Positions 24,689 through 33,871 of a DNA stretch of 64,000 nucleotides are shown here, piece by piece (position 1 is the first letter of the stretch; every line of letters begins with the position of its first letter). Below the pieces are notes generated by a model, which worked only from the letters and a program-made list of their open reading frames with translations, did not search any database and was not told the DNA's origin. The stretch is from Pararhizobium gei (GTDB lineage Bacteria; Pseudomonadota; Alphaproteobacteria; Rhizobiales; Rhizobiaceae): positions 1,762,001-1,826,000 of the forward strand of contig NZ_CP119409.1 of the NCBI RefSeq assembly GCF_029223885.1. The letters are read 5' to 3'. The translations under genes and the position numbers were made by a program.

Positions 24689-26875
24689 ATGGACAATCAA
24701 ACCTCTACGACAAATGTCGATGTGCCGGCAATCGATGAAATCGATCTGCTGACGAGCCCCGAGCGCTTCATCAACCGGGAATTTTCCTGGCTGCAGTTCA
24801 ACCGTCGTGTTCTCGAGGAAACGCTGAACACGGCCCATCCTTTGCTCGAGCGTGTGCGGTTCCTGTCGATTTCGGCCGCCAACCTCGACGAATTCTTCAT
24901 GGTGCGCGTCGCCGGCCTTGAAGGCCAGGTCCGCCAGGGCGTCCTTGTCCGCAGTCCCGACGGCAAGACACCTGCCGAACAGCTGGAAGACATCCTCAAG
25001 GAAATCGACAATCTACAGATGGAACAGCAGGCCTCGCTGGCCGTCCTGCAGCAATATCTCGCCAAGGAAGATATCCTGATCGTTCGCCCCGTGTCCTTGT
25101 CCGCCGAGGACAGGAAGTGGCTCGCAACGGAATTCGAGCAATCCATCTTCCCCGTGCTGACGCCGCTGTCGATCGATCCTGCCCATCCGTTCCCGTTCAT
25201 TCCGAATCTCGGCTTCACCATGGGGCTGCAGCTTGCCAGCAAAAGGGGCAAGGAGCCGATGACGGCGCTGTTGCGCCTGCCGGTGGCGCTCGACCGCTTC
25301 ATTCGCCTGCCAGATGCGAAGTCGGTCATCCGCTACATCACGCTGGAGGATGCGGTCAGCCTGTTCATCGAGCGCCTTTTCCCCGGCTACGAGGTCAAGG
25401 GCTCGGGGACGTTCCGCATCATCCGCGACAGCGATATCGAGGTCGAGGAAGAGGCCGAAGATCTGGTGCGCTTCTTCGAAACCGCGTTGAAGCGCCGCCG
25501 CCGCGGCTCGGTTATCCGGATCGAGATCGATTCCGAGATGCCGTTCGAGCTACGCCGTTTCGTCGTTTCGGAACTGAATGTCCCGGAAAACCGCGTCGCC
25601 GTCCTGCCGGGGCTTCTGGCGCTCAACACGCTCTCGGAAATCACAAAGGCGCCGCGCGACGATCTGCGCTTCGAGCCGTACAATGCGCGATTTCCCGAAC
25701 GTGTCCGCGAACATGCAGGTGATTGCCTCGCCGCCATTCGTGAAAAGGACATGGTCGTCCACCACCCCTACGAAAGCTTCGACGTGGTGGTCCAGTTTCT
25801 GCTCCAGGCTGCGCGCGACCCTGACGTTCTGGCGATAAAGCAGACGCTCTACCGCACCTCCAACGACAGCCCGATCGTGCGCGCGCTAATCGACGCGGCG
25901 GAAGCCGGCAAATCGGTGACGGCGCTGGTGGAGTTGAAGGCGCGCTTCGACGAGGAGGCGAACATCCGATGGGCACGCGATCTGGAGCGCGCCGGCGTAC
26001 AGGTCGTCTTCGGCTTCATCGAACTAAAAACCCATGCGAAAATGTCGATGGTGGTGCGCCGCGAGGAAGGCAAGCTCAGAACCTATTGCCATCTGGGGAC
26101 AGGCAACTATCATCCGATCACAGCGAAGATCTATACGGACCTGTCTTTCTTCACCTGCAATCCGAAGATTGCCCACGACATGGCCAATATCTTCAACTTC
26201 ATTACCGGCTACGGCGAGCCCGAAGCCGGCATGAAGCTGGCAATTTCGCCGCACACGCTGCGTCCGCGCATTCTCCAGCACATTGCCGAAGAGGTTGCCC
26301 ATGCCGAGGCCGGTCGTCCCGCCTCGATCTGGATGAAGATGAACTCACTGGTCGATCCGGAGATTATCGATGCGCTCTACCGCGCCAGCCGCGCCGGCGT
26401 CGAGATCGACCTGGTGGTGCGAGGCATATGCTGCCTGCGTCCGCAGGTGGCCGGCCTTTCGGACAAGATCCGCGTCAAATCCATCGTCGGCCGCTTCCTC
26501 GAACATTCGCGTATCTTCTGTTTCGGCAACGGCCATGGGCTTCCCTCCGAGCATGCCCTCGTCTATATCGGATCGGCGGACATGATGCCGCGCAATCTCG
26601 ATCGGCGTGTGGAGACCCTGGTGCCTCTCATCAATCCGACCGTGCACGAGCAGGTGCTGTCGCAGATCATGTTGGGCAATCTCATCGATAACCAGCAGAG
26701 CTACGAAATTCTTCCGGACGGAACGTCGCGGCGCATGGATGTCGCGCGTGAATCCGAGCCCTTCAATGCGCAGGTCTATTTCATGACAAATCCCAGCCTC
26801 TCTGGCCGGGGTGAGGCCTTGAAATCCAGTACGCCCAAGGCAATCGCCGGCTGGGACAGCGGCAGAAGAAAATAA
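24689..26875 (+). CDS. ppk: Polyphosphate kinase 1
   Basis: A 728-residue enzyme that reversibly polymerises the ATP gamma phosphate into polyphosphate. The opening [19 protein letters not shown] is the PPK1 N-terminal signature. The phospholipase D-like catalytic domain contains CHLGTGNYH, with the autophosphorylated histidine at about residue 468, and a second His motif in the later [12 protein letters not shown] segment. The length is normal. ppx follows after 12 bases, so polyphosphate making and breaking enzymes are co-expressed. Confidence 0.97.
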   Translation: MDNQTSTTNVDVPAIDEIDLLTSPERFINREFSWLQFNRRVLEETLNTAHPLLERVRFLSISAANLDEFFMVRVAGLEGQVRQGVLVRSPDGKTPAEQLEDILKEIDNLQMEQQASLAVLQQYLAKEDILIVRPVSLSAEDRKWLATEFEQSIFPVLTPLSIDPAHPFPFIPNLGFTMGLQLASKRGKEPMTALLRLPVALDRFIRLPDAKSVIRYITLEDAVSLFIERLFPGYEVKGSGTFRIIRDSDIEVEEEAEDLVRFFETALKRRRRGSVIRIEIDSEMPFELRRFVVSELNVPENRVAVLPGLLALNTLSEITKAPRDDLRFEPYNARFPERVREHAGDCLAAIREKDMVVHHPYESFDVVVQFLLQAARDPDVLAIKQTLYRTSNDSPIVRALIDAAEAGKSVTALVELKARFDEEANIRWARDLERAGVQVVFGFIELKTHAKMSMVVRREEGKLRTYCHLGTGNYHPITAKIYTDLSFFTCNPKIAHDMANIFNFITGYGEPEAGMKLAISPHTLRPRILQHIAEEVAHAEAGRPASIWMKMNSLVDPEIIDALYRASRAGVEIDLVVRGICCLRPQVAGLSDKIRVKSIVGRFLEHSRIFCFGNGHGLPSEHALVYIGSADMMPRNLDRRVETLVPLINPTVHEQVLSQIMLGNLIDNQQSYEILPDGTSRRMDVARESEPFNAQVYFMTNPSLSGRGEALKSSTPKAIAGWDSGRRK

Positions 26876-26887
26876 AACTGGAATGGC

Positions 26888-28408
26888 ATGGTAGAATCTG
26901 AAGCCCAGGGGCGGCTGCCTGGAATTGCGCCGGTCTCCGTCGTGGATATCGGCTCGAACTCGATACGGCTCGTCATCTACGAAGGCCTGAGCCGGTCGCC
27001 CGCAGTGCTGTTCAACGAAAAGGTCATGTGCGGTCTCGGCAAGGGGATCGACGCCACCGGGCGCATGGATGCCGAAAGCGTCGAGCGGGCCCTGAGGGCG
27101 CTGCACCGGTTCAAGGCGCTGTCAGTGCAGGCGCGAGCCTCCACCGTCTTCGTGCTGGCGACGGCGGCTGCTCGAGATGCCTCCAACGGACCGGATTTCA
27201 TCCGCCGTGCCGAAATCATTCTCGGCCAGAAAGTGCGCGTCCTCACCGGCGAGGAGGAAGCCTATTTTTCGGCGCTCGGCATCATCAGCGGCTATCATCA
27301 TCCGGACGGCGTGGTCGGTGACCTCGGCGGCGGGTCTTTGGAGCTTGTCGATGTCGCCGGCTCGAAAATCGGCAAGGGCATAACCCTGCCGCTCGGCGGC
27401 ATCCGTTTGTCTGAGCATGCCGAAGGGTCCGTCGTGAAGGCGCGGGCCCATGTGCGGCGCTACATGAAGGACGCTCAGGTTCTGCGCGCCGGTCAGGGCC
27501 GCACCTTCTATGCTGTCGGCGGCACCTGGCGGTCGATCGCGAAACTTCACATGGAATTGCGCGATTATCCGCTGCACATGATGCAGGGCTACGAAATTTC
27601 CTTCGATGACGCTATGGCCTTCCTGCCCGAGGTGATTGTGCAAAAGGACGTGAAGGCGCCTGCCTACGCCAATATCTCCAAGAGCCGCCGTGCGCTGCTC
27701 CCGTTCGGCGCTGTCGCGATGCAGGAGACCATCGCCCAGATGAAGCCCGCCCGGATTTCGTTTTCGGCCCTTGGCGTCCGCGAAGGCTATCTGTTTTCGC
27801 TGCTGTCGGATACGGAGCGCGCCTATGATCCGCTGCTGACGGCGGCGCGCGAGATCGCTATTCTCCGGGCGCGTTCGCCGGAACATGCGCGGGAACTGGC
27901 CGATTGGTCGGGAAAGATGGTGCCGCATTTCGGCGTTACCGAAACTGCGGAGGAAGGGCGCTACCGGCAGGCCGCCTGTCTGCTGGCCGATATCAGCTGG
28001 CGCGCCCATCCGGATTACCGGGGACTGCAGGCCCTCAACATCATCGCGCACAGCACATTTTCAGGGATCACCCATGCCGGGCGCGCCTATATCGCCCTTG
28101 CCAATTACTACCGGTTCGAAGGTCTGAACGACGATGGCGCGACCGAACCCCTGGCGGCCATCGCGACGCCGCGCCTTCTGGAACTGGCCAAGCTGCTTGG
28201 CGGTCTCTTGAGGGTGGTCTATCTTCTGTCGGCTTCCATGCCCGGGGTCGTACGCAATCTCGACATTCGTCCGTCGAAAGCGGCGGATCTCGACCTTGAA
28301 TTCGTCGTTCCCGGCGTCTATTCGGAATTTGCCGGTGAGCGTCTCGACGGTCGATTGCAGCAACTGGCAAAACTGACCGGTAAGCGAATCGCCTTCCGCT
28401 TTGAGTAA
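26888..28408 (+). CDS. ppx: Exopolyphosphatase (Ppx/GppA family)
   Basis: A 506-residue protein of the ASKHA phosphotransferase fold. Phosphate loop 1 is VVDIGSNSIRLVIYEG near residue 18, and VVGDLGGGSLELVDV near residue 145 is phosphate loop 2. The C-terminal HD-like helical region (about residues 320-500) is longer than in GppA and matches Ppx. It removes terminal phosphates from polyphosphate and may also act on pppGpp. The gene is the last of the ppk-ppx operon. Confidence 0.93.
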   Translation: MVESEAQGRLPGIAPVSVVDIGSNSIRLVIYEGLSRSPAVLFNEKVMCGLGKGIDATGRMDAESVERALRALHRFKALSVQARASTVFVLATAAARDASNGPDFIRRAEIILGQKVRVLTGEEEAYFSALGIISGYHHPDGVVGDLGGGSLELVDVAGSKIGKGITLPLGGIRLSEHAEGSVVKARAHVRRYMKDAQVLRAGQGRTFYAVGGTWRSIAKLHMELRDYPLHMMQGYEISFDDAMAFLPEVIVQKDVKAPAYANISKSRRALLPFGAVAMQETIAQMKPARISFSALGVREGYLFSLLSDTERAYDPLLTAAREIAILRARSPEHARELADWSGKMVPHFGVTETAEEGRYRQAACLLADISWRAHPDYRGLQALNIIAHSTFSGITHAGRAYIALANYYRFEGLNDDGATEPLAAIATPRLLELAKLLGGLLRVVYLLSASMPGVVRNLDIRPSKAADLDLEFVVPGVYSEFAGERLDGRLQQLAKLTGKRIAFRFE

Positions 28409-28471
28409 GAACACGAACCAGTGTGACGGCCCCGGTGCATCGGCCTGCGAATAGATATGTGAGCAGGTACG

Positions 28472-28499
28472 TTGAAAACAGCAATGCGGTTAGTAAGAT
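28472..28499 (+). promoter_or_regulatory. Possible promoter of the RTX gene
   Basis: TTGAAA (28472-28477), a 16-base spacer and TAAGAT (28494-28499) lie 43 bases before the RTX ATG. Both hexamers match consensus at four or more positions. It would let the gene be expressed apart from ppk-ppx. Confidence 0.4.
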
Positions 28500-28541
28500 T
28501 GGGCGGCAGGGCAGGGCCGAGCGCGGACAAGGGCATTGGAC

Positions 28542-29891
28542 ATGGCAAGAATTTCTTACGGTGATCTGGGTTTTGGCGCCGATATGCTCTCTCCGCTGGT
28601 TGGCGGCCTCACGGCTTTCGATCGTTCTTCCTGGTCGTCCGGCTCGATTAAGCTCTATGACGACGCAAAGAACTACGTCGAGTTCACCGGTTCAGGATTG
28701 AAGGTGGCAACCTCAAACGGCGGGATAACAGATATCACCGCCGGCACAGTGACGGGCATGAAGCTCGTCGTCGGCGGAGTTTCGTTCATGACAGTGACCG
28801 GCGCCAGCATGCCGGCCGCCGGATTGGGCGACGCGCTCTTTGCCGGAAACGACGCCGCATTTCTGACATTGCTGCTCGCCGGCGCAGATGTCGTTGTCGG
28901 CACCCGCCACAACGACGTGCTGCTTGGCCTGGATGGCAAGGATACGCTGGAGGGCAGGGCGGGCGACGACGTTCTCGTGGGCGGTGCCGGCGCCGACAGG
29001 CTGCTTGGCGGCGAGGGCAGCGATATCGCCGCCTATGTCTTCGCGACAGAAGGCGTTTTGGCAAATCTTGCCGATGCCACCGCCAATATCGGCGATGCCA
29101 AAGGCGACACATACGCATCCATCGAGGGTATCATCGGTTCGGACCATGCCGACACTCTGGTTGGCGATGCCAAGTCAAACGTGCTGTCCGGCGGGGCAGG
29201 CAGCGACTACCTGGTCGGCGGCGGAGGCAAGGACACGTTTTTCGGCGGTTCCGGTAACGACGTGATGGCGGGCAGTGCGGGCGCGGATCGGTTTTCTGGC
29301 GACGACGGTTTGGACCAGGTGTCCTATGCCAAATCCACCAAGGCTATCGTTGCCTATCTCTCCAAGACATCGCTCAATACCAACGACGCCAAGGGCGATG
29401 TGTTTTCCTCGGTGGAAGGCCTAGCCGGCTCCATCTACGACGACAAGCTGTCCGGCAATGGCGGAACCAACATCCTCTACGGTGATTTCGGCAATGATGA
29501 GCTTCACGGCGGCGCCGGAAGCGACCTCCTGACCGGCCATGTCGGCGCCGACGATCTCTACGGCGGGTCCGGAGCGGATCTTTTCGCCTTCTCGAATCTC
29601 TGGGACTCGAACACGTCTGCGCTCGGCCGCGACACGATCTATGATTTCTCTGCCAGCGCGGGGGACAGTATCGACCTGTCCGCTATTGATGCCAATTACC
29701 AGCTCGCGGGCGAGCAGGCATTCCGCTTCATCGGCACCGCCGGCTTCAGCGGTGTATCCGGGCAGTTGCGCTATGAGAAAAAGGCCTCAGACACCTATAT
29801 CTATGCCGATGTCAACGGTGACAGGAAGGCCGATTTTGCCATCCATCTCGATGACGCTTTAAACTTGAGCAAGGATTATTTCTTCCTGTAA
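28542..29891 (+). CDS. RTX-type calcium-binding secreted protein
   Basis: A 449-residue acidic, Gly/Asp-rich protein. ATG 28542 is used, with AAGGG eight bases upstream; a TTG six bases earlier is less likely. Residues of about 125-160, 210-260 and 315-360 hold blocks of RTX nonapeptides (GGAGADRLLGGEGSD, GGGGKDTFFGGSGND, GGAGSDLLTGHVGAD) that bind calcium and fold outside the cell. Two copies of a roughly 65-residue module (ANIGDAKGDTYASIEGIIGS and TNDAKGDVFSSVEGLAGS) alternate with them. The end LSKDYFFL fits a type I secretion signal. There is no N-terminal signal peptide, and no type I exporter lies in the window. No enzymatic domain is visible. Confidence 0.88.
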   Translation: MARISYGDLGFGADMLSPLVGGLTAFDRSSWSSGSIKLYDDAKNYVEFTGSGLKVATSNGGITDITAGTVTGMKLVVGGVSFMTVTGASMPAAGLGDALFAGNDAAFLTLLLAGADVVVGTRHNDVLLGLDGKDTLEGRAGDDVLVGGAGADRLLGGEGSDIAAYVFATEGVLANLADATANIGDAKGDTYASIEGIIGSDHADTLVGDAKSNVLSGGAGSDYLVGGGGKDTFFGGSGNDVMAGSAGADRFSGDDGLDQVSYAKSTKAIVAYLSKTSLNTNDAKGDVFSSVEGLAGSIYDDKLSGNGGTNILYGDFGNDELHGGAGSDLLTGHVGADDLYGGSGADLFAFSNLWDSNTSALGRDTIYDFSASAGDSIDLSAIDANYQLAGEQAFRFIGTAGFSGVSGQLRYEKKASDTYIYADVNGDRKADFAIHLDDALNLSKDYFFL

Positions 29892-29910
29892 CCAGCCGAA
29901 CATGGAAACG

Positions 29911-29943
29911 AGGCCCCCGCGGATCTTTCGCGGGGGCCTTTTT
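29911..29943 (+). terminator. Rho-independent terminator after RTX gene
   Basis: AGGCCCCCGCG (29911-29921) pairs with CGCGGGGGCCT (29929-29939) around a 7-base loop and is followed by a T run. Perfect 11-base stem. The convergent phytase-like gene ends 12 bases further on. Confidence 0.92.
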
Positions 29944-29955
29944 CAAGCGTGGTCC

Positions 29956-31317
29956 TTATTTCGCGTTCAGGAATTCGCCGACTTCGAGCAAAACGAATTC
30001 ATTGTCGTCTGCCTTGTCGAGGGCGCGGCCGGCAGAGAAGGGAAGATTGTTGTCGTTGCCGACGATGATGTGGGTATCATCGATGCGGTCGACATTCTCG
30101 ATGGTGACGAAGGGCATGTCGTAAAAACCTTCGCCGCCGCCCTGGCGCTTCTTGTTGTCGGGATCGGCGATCTTCAGGAGATCGATATAGCCGATCTTGC
30201 GCACGGCTTTGCCGGCATTCGCGTCGGTCATTTCGATCTTGTAGACGCGCTTCACCTTCGAGCCGACGGCAAAGCAATCCGCCTTCGGCTCCTTCGGGTT
30301 GGCGCAGGCCTTGTCGACAGTGCCGGCACCGTTGTCGCGCTCGATCACCAGCGCGGTCTTGTCATCCAGCATGTTGAAGTCGCCGATCGCCTCGCCGCCT
30401 TCAGCAAGCGGATAGAGCCAGCTGCGACCGGTCCAGGCCTTCGATGCGACATCGAGTTCGACGATGCGCAGCGCCGGGCGGCCTTCGGCCTGCTCGACAT
30501 TTTCGGCATCCGTCCAGATCGGACCTTCCAACAGGCCGTAAAGCTTGGTTCCGTCCTTAGACAGTGCCAGGCCCTCGTAGCCGCCGGAACGCTTGATATT
30601 GAGCGTCGGCATCGGCTTGGAGGGATCTGCCTGGACAGTCAGCGTCGGGTTGTCGGGCGACATCACGGCCTTCTCGTTGACGGTGGTCGCAATCACGTCC
30701 GTCAGCTTTCCGTCGAGGTCGAATTTCAGGATATAGGGACCGAATTCCTCGCCGACCCAGAAGCCGTCGGCAACGGGCTGGATCGATTCGACGTCGAAAT
30801 CTGCCCCCGTCAGGTAGCGCTTGGCAGCGCCTTCCATAACGATGGGGAAGGGTGCCTTCTTGTCCGGGTCGGACAGAAAGACAGTCTTCAGAGCCTCGAC
30901 CTTGCCGCCGTCCCAGTCGATCCTGATGTTGTGCAGCATCAGCATGGTGTCCGAAGAATTCAGCTTGGACCCGAAGCCATTGTCCGACATGCTCCAGAAG
31001 GTACCGTCCGGCATGGTCTTGATGCCGGAAAAGCCCTGCATTGGCTGGCCATCGAAAGGCAGCGACAGACCGGTCAGGCGAACGCCGTCCTTGCCGGGCA
31101 CCGTGCCGAGCCCATCGGCCCGCTTGCGGTCTGCGGTCGTGAACTTGCCGGAGGTCTTGAGATAGTCGGACGAATCGGCCGGTGCAGCGATGATGGTGTT
31201 CGCCGGCAGGACGGCATGCGCCGCCAATTTGGCCGGGAAGACGGTATCTGCGGCGAAAGCGCCGGATGTCATCAGGAGTCCGAGTGCGACGGAGGCAAAG
31301 AGAGATTTTTTCATCAT
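29956..31317 (-). CDS. Periplasmic esterase-like phytase family protein
   Basis: A 453-residue protein. Residues 1-23 are a Sec signal peptide ending in AFA. The rest is a beta-propeller-like domain of the 'esterase-like activity of phytase' family (PF13449): FSGIKTMPDGTFWSMSDNGFG, GEEFGPYILKFD, GGYEGLALSKDGTKLYGLLEG and IENVDRIDDTHIIVGNDNN are characteristic. The family name comes from fused or homologous proteins; the actual substrate (a phosphoester, possibly phytate) is not proven. ATG ATG opens the frame after a GGAAAC site. It is downstream of the cyclase gene on the same strand by 106 bases. Confidence 0.85.
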   Translation of the reverse strand: MMKKSLFASVALGLLMTSGAFAADTVFPAKLAAHAVLPANTIIAAPADSSDYLKTSGKFTTADRKRADGLGTVPGKDGVRLTGLSLPFDGQPMQGFSGIKTMPDGTFWSMSDNGFGSKLNSSDTMLMLHNIRIDWDGGKVEALKTVFLSDPDKKAPFPIVMEGAAKRYLTGADFDVESIQPVADGFWVGEEFGPYILKFDLDGKLTDVIATTVNEKAVMSPDNPTLTVQADPSKPMPTLNIKRSGGYEGLALSKDGTKLYGLLEGPIWTDAENVEQAEGRPALRIVELDVASKAWTGRSWLYPLAEGGEAIGDFNMLDDKTALVIERDNGAGTVDKACANPKEPKADCFAVGSKVKRVYKIEMTDANAGKAVRKIGYIDLLKIADPDNKKRQGGGEGFYDMPFVTIENVDRIDDTHIIVGNDNNLPFSAGRALDKADDNEFVLLEVGEFLNAK

Positions 31318-31423
31318 GTTTCCATTCGAGCGGTGTGTTCGAGACGTTCCGCTTAGCAGGGCATTGATGTCGGTGACTTGACGCCGGGATGAAGCTTTGG
31401 TGACGGTTCCTGGCGCAGGGCCG

Positions 31424-32491
31424 CTATTCGGCCGGAATCCGCAAGTCGAAGGGAACGGCCGTCTTGGCCCCGGTCGTCAGCGCAAGCGCCATGACGCCGA
31501 GCATCTGCCCGCGCCCCTTGACCGCATGGGGGCCGAGGTCTTCCGTTGTGATGGTGCCCGGCATCGCGACGCGCTGGGCAAGCTCCGTCGATATCAACAC
31601 CGGACGCTTCAAGGATCTGCAAAGAGCTTCCAGTCTTGCCGTCGTGTTCACGGTGTCACCGAAATACGCGATCTTGTGACGGTCTACACCGATTTCGGCG
31701 GTAATGATGAAGCCCCCGTGCAATGCCGCCCGCAGGCGCGGAACCTGGCCGAAGTTTTTCCGCCATGCCTCCGCATTCGCCTCGATGTCCTGCAGAATGT
31801 CGAAGACGCAGCGGATGCAGCGCGCATGTTTCAGGCCGCGTTCCATCGGCCAGGTGATGATCGCGGCGTCGCCGACATAATCGTCGATGGCTCCTTTGTA
31901 TCGGCGCACCGGCTCCGCAAAGGCTGCGAACAGGGCTTTCAGGAATTGCTGCGCGCGCAGGTCTCCATGTTTCTCCGCAAACGGCGTGGAATCGGCGAGA
32001 TCGATGAACAGAAAGATGCGTTCTTCCCGAACCGGCTTTCGATACCGGCTGGTCAGCATGCTCGTGAAGACATCCCTGCCGAGCAGGTCCCGCACGCGCA
32101 GGACGAAAATGATCAGCCCGCAGACGGCCAGCGCGTAAAGGAAAACGTTGAGTGGCATGACGAGGGTGTCGGCCAGCGACGAGGACTTGAGCATCTTCAG
32201 CGACGAGAGCAGGATGGCCGCAAGCGCGTAGCCGATGCTCATCAGGATTTCGAAGATGACGAGGCTGGAGACAACGAAGCCGAGCGTGGGAAAGCGCTCG
32301 ATCCGCCGGTAAAGCCCGCGAAGGAAGATCCGGCGTTCGAACGCAATCAGCGGCACGCCCATGAACACGGCGAAGATAGCGCCGATGATGACGGGCTCAT
32401 CGGGATAAACAACGAGACTGTAGATCACACCGCTCAGCGCCATGCCGAGCGTGATCATCAGCCAGTTCTCGGTAGCGGATATCTCTCTCAT
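31424..32491 (-). CDS. Membrane-bound adenylate/guanylate cyclase (class III)
   Basis: A 355-residue protein from ATG 32491. Residues of about 10-165 hold four to six hydrophobic helices. The class III cyclase domain follows, with the metal-binding FLFIDLADSTPFAE, then DDYVGDAAIITWP and GDTVNTTARLEAL. It should make cAMP (or cGMP) under membrane control. Rhizobia carry many such cyclases and their signals are mostly unknown. A TTG 57 bases upstream is a poorer start. It lies between rnd and the phytase-like gene on the same strand. Confidence 0.88.
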   Translation of the reverse strand: MREISATENWLMITLGMALSGVIYSLVVYPDEPVIIGAIFAVFMGVPLIAFERRIFLRGLYRRIERFPTLGFVVSSLVIFEILMSIGYALAAILLSSLKMLKSSSLADTLVMPLNVFLYALAVCGLIIFVLRVRDLLGRDVFTSMLTSRYRKPVREERIFLFIDLADSTPFAEKHGDLRAQQFLKALFAAFAEPVRRYKGAIDDYVGDAAIITWPMERGLKHARCIRCVFDILQDIEANAEAWRKNFGQVPRLRAALHGGFIITAEIGVDRHKIAYFGDTVNTTARLEALCRSLKRPVLISTELAQRVAMPGTITTEDLGPHAVKGRGQMLGVMALALTTGAKTAVPFDLRIPAE

Positions 32492-32641
32492 GACGCCCGG
32501 TTGTTTGTGGTGCTGTGCGCATTGTTCCACTTCACTGCCAAGCGTCAAGTGATTTCACGTACTTGAACCTGCCCATGCCCAGGCAGGACAGAAAATTATT
32601 GACAAAGATTGCGACAGGTCAAAATTGCCGCCTTACGGCAA

Positions 32642-33787
32642 TCAGAGCTCCACGGCCTCGATTTTGCGATCGACGAATCGCAAGGCTACGTCGCCATTGA
32701 TGAGCTTCAGCGCCGTATCGCCGAACAGTTCGAGGCGCCAGCCCTTCAGGGCGCCGACATCGGCCTTTGCGCCTTCCGACGCGATTCGTTCCAGATCTTC
32801 GGAATTGGCGATGATCTTGGCGGCGACCCCCTGCTTCTCGGCAATCAGCTTCAGAAGCACCTTGAGCAGTTCGATGGCAGCGGCAGCGCCCTCTGGCGAC
32901 TGGCTTTGGCGCGGCATTTTCGGCATCTCGGATTTCGGCATCTCAAGTGCGGCGTTGACGGCCTCGATGATCGCCGTCCCTGCGGTCGAGCGTTCCCAGC
33001 CCTTGGGGATCGTGCGCAGACGTGACAGGGCCTCTGCATCCTTCGGCTGTTGCTGGGCGATCTCGTAGAGCCCGTCGTCTTTGATAATGCGACCGCGCGG
33101 CACGTTGCGATTGCGGGCCTCGCGCTCGCGCCAGGCGGCGACCTTCTGAAGGACGGCGAGTTCCACCGGCTTTTTCAAGCGCATCTTCAGACGCTGCCAA
33201 GCGTCGTCCGGATGGATGTCGTAGGTTTCCGTGGCCTCCAGAATGGCCATTTCCTCCGTCAGCCAGAGCGAGCGGCCTTCGCGCTCAAGCTCTGCCTTCA
33301 GATGCAGGTAGACATCGCGCAGATGCGTGACGTCGGCGAGCGCGTAATCCAGCTGCTTTTCGGAGAGCGGCCGCCGGCTCCAGTCGGTGAAGCGCGAGGA
33401 TTTGTCGATATGCACGTTCTTGATGCGGCTGACCAACTGGTCGTAGGACACGCTGTCGCCGAAGCCGCAGACCATGGCCGCGACCTGCGTGTCGAAGATC
33501 GGATGCGGGATCAGCCTGCCGAGATTGTAGATGATTTCAATGTCTTGCCGGGCAGCGTGAAACACTTTCGTCACGGCGGTATTGGCCATGAGTTCGAAGA
33601 AGGGCGAGAGATCGATGTTCTTCGCCAAAGGATCGACGATCACGGCAATCTCCGGCCCGGCCATCTGGATCAGGCAGAGCTGCGGCCAGAAGGTCGTCTC
33701 GCGCAAAAATTCCGTATCGATCGTCAGATACTGCCCCTTGGCCAGCGTTTCGCAGGCTGCGGCAAGTTCGGCTGTTGTTTCAATCAT
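32642..33787 (-). CDS. rnd: Ribonuclease D
   Basis: A 381-residue 3'-5' exoribonuclease of the DEDDy type that trims tRNA and other stable RNA precursors. Exo I is DTEFLRETTF near residue 24, Exo II VFHAARQDIEII, and Exo III YALADVTHL with the catalytic Tyr and Asp. An HRDC domain (residues of about 210-285) follows. Start is ATG 33787; a TTG one codon earlier exists. It is not next to aspS here, although the two are close in some relatives. Confidence 0.93.
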   Translation of the reverse strand: MIETTAELAAACETLAKGQYLTIDTEFLRETTFWPQLCLIQMAGPEIAVIVDPLAKNIDLSPFFELMANTAVTKVFHAARQDIEIIYNLGRLIPHPIFDTQVAAMVCGFGDSVSYDQLVSRIKNVHIDKSSRFTDWSRRPLSEKQLDYALADVTHLRDVYLHLKAELEREGRSLWLTEEMAILEATETYDIHPDDAWQRLKMRLKKPVELAVLQKVAAWREREARNRNVPRGRIIKDDGLYEIAQQQPKDAEALSRLRTIPKGWERSTAGTAIIEAVNAALEMPKSEMPKMPRQSQSPEGAAAAIELLKVLLKLIAEKQGVAAKIIANSEDLERIASEGAKADVGALKGWRLELFGDTALKLINGDVALRFVDRKIEAVEL

Positions 33788-33871
33788 CAAACTTCAATCA
33801 CTGTGGCGGAAATGCGGCCTCATTTTCTTCCGATGTATCCCTTCATGCCAAGGGTCACAATCGAAAAACGC

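Noticed and set aside
31391..31408. Pho-box-like sequence upstream of the phytase-like gene
   Set aside because: Only about 9 of 14 positions match two PhoB half-sites, too weak to list; the ppk site is slightly better.
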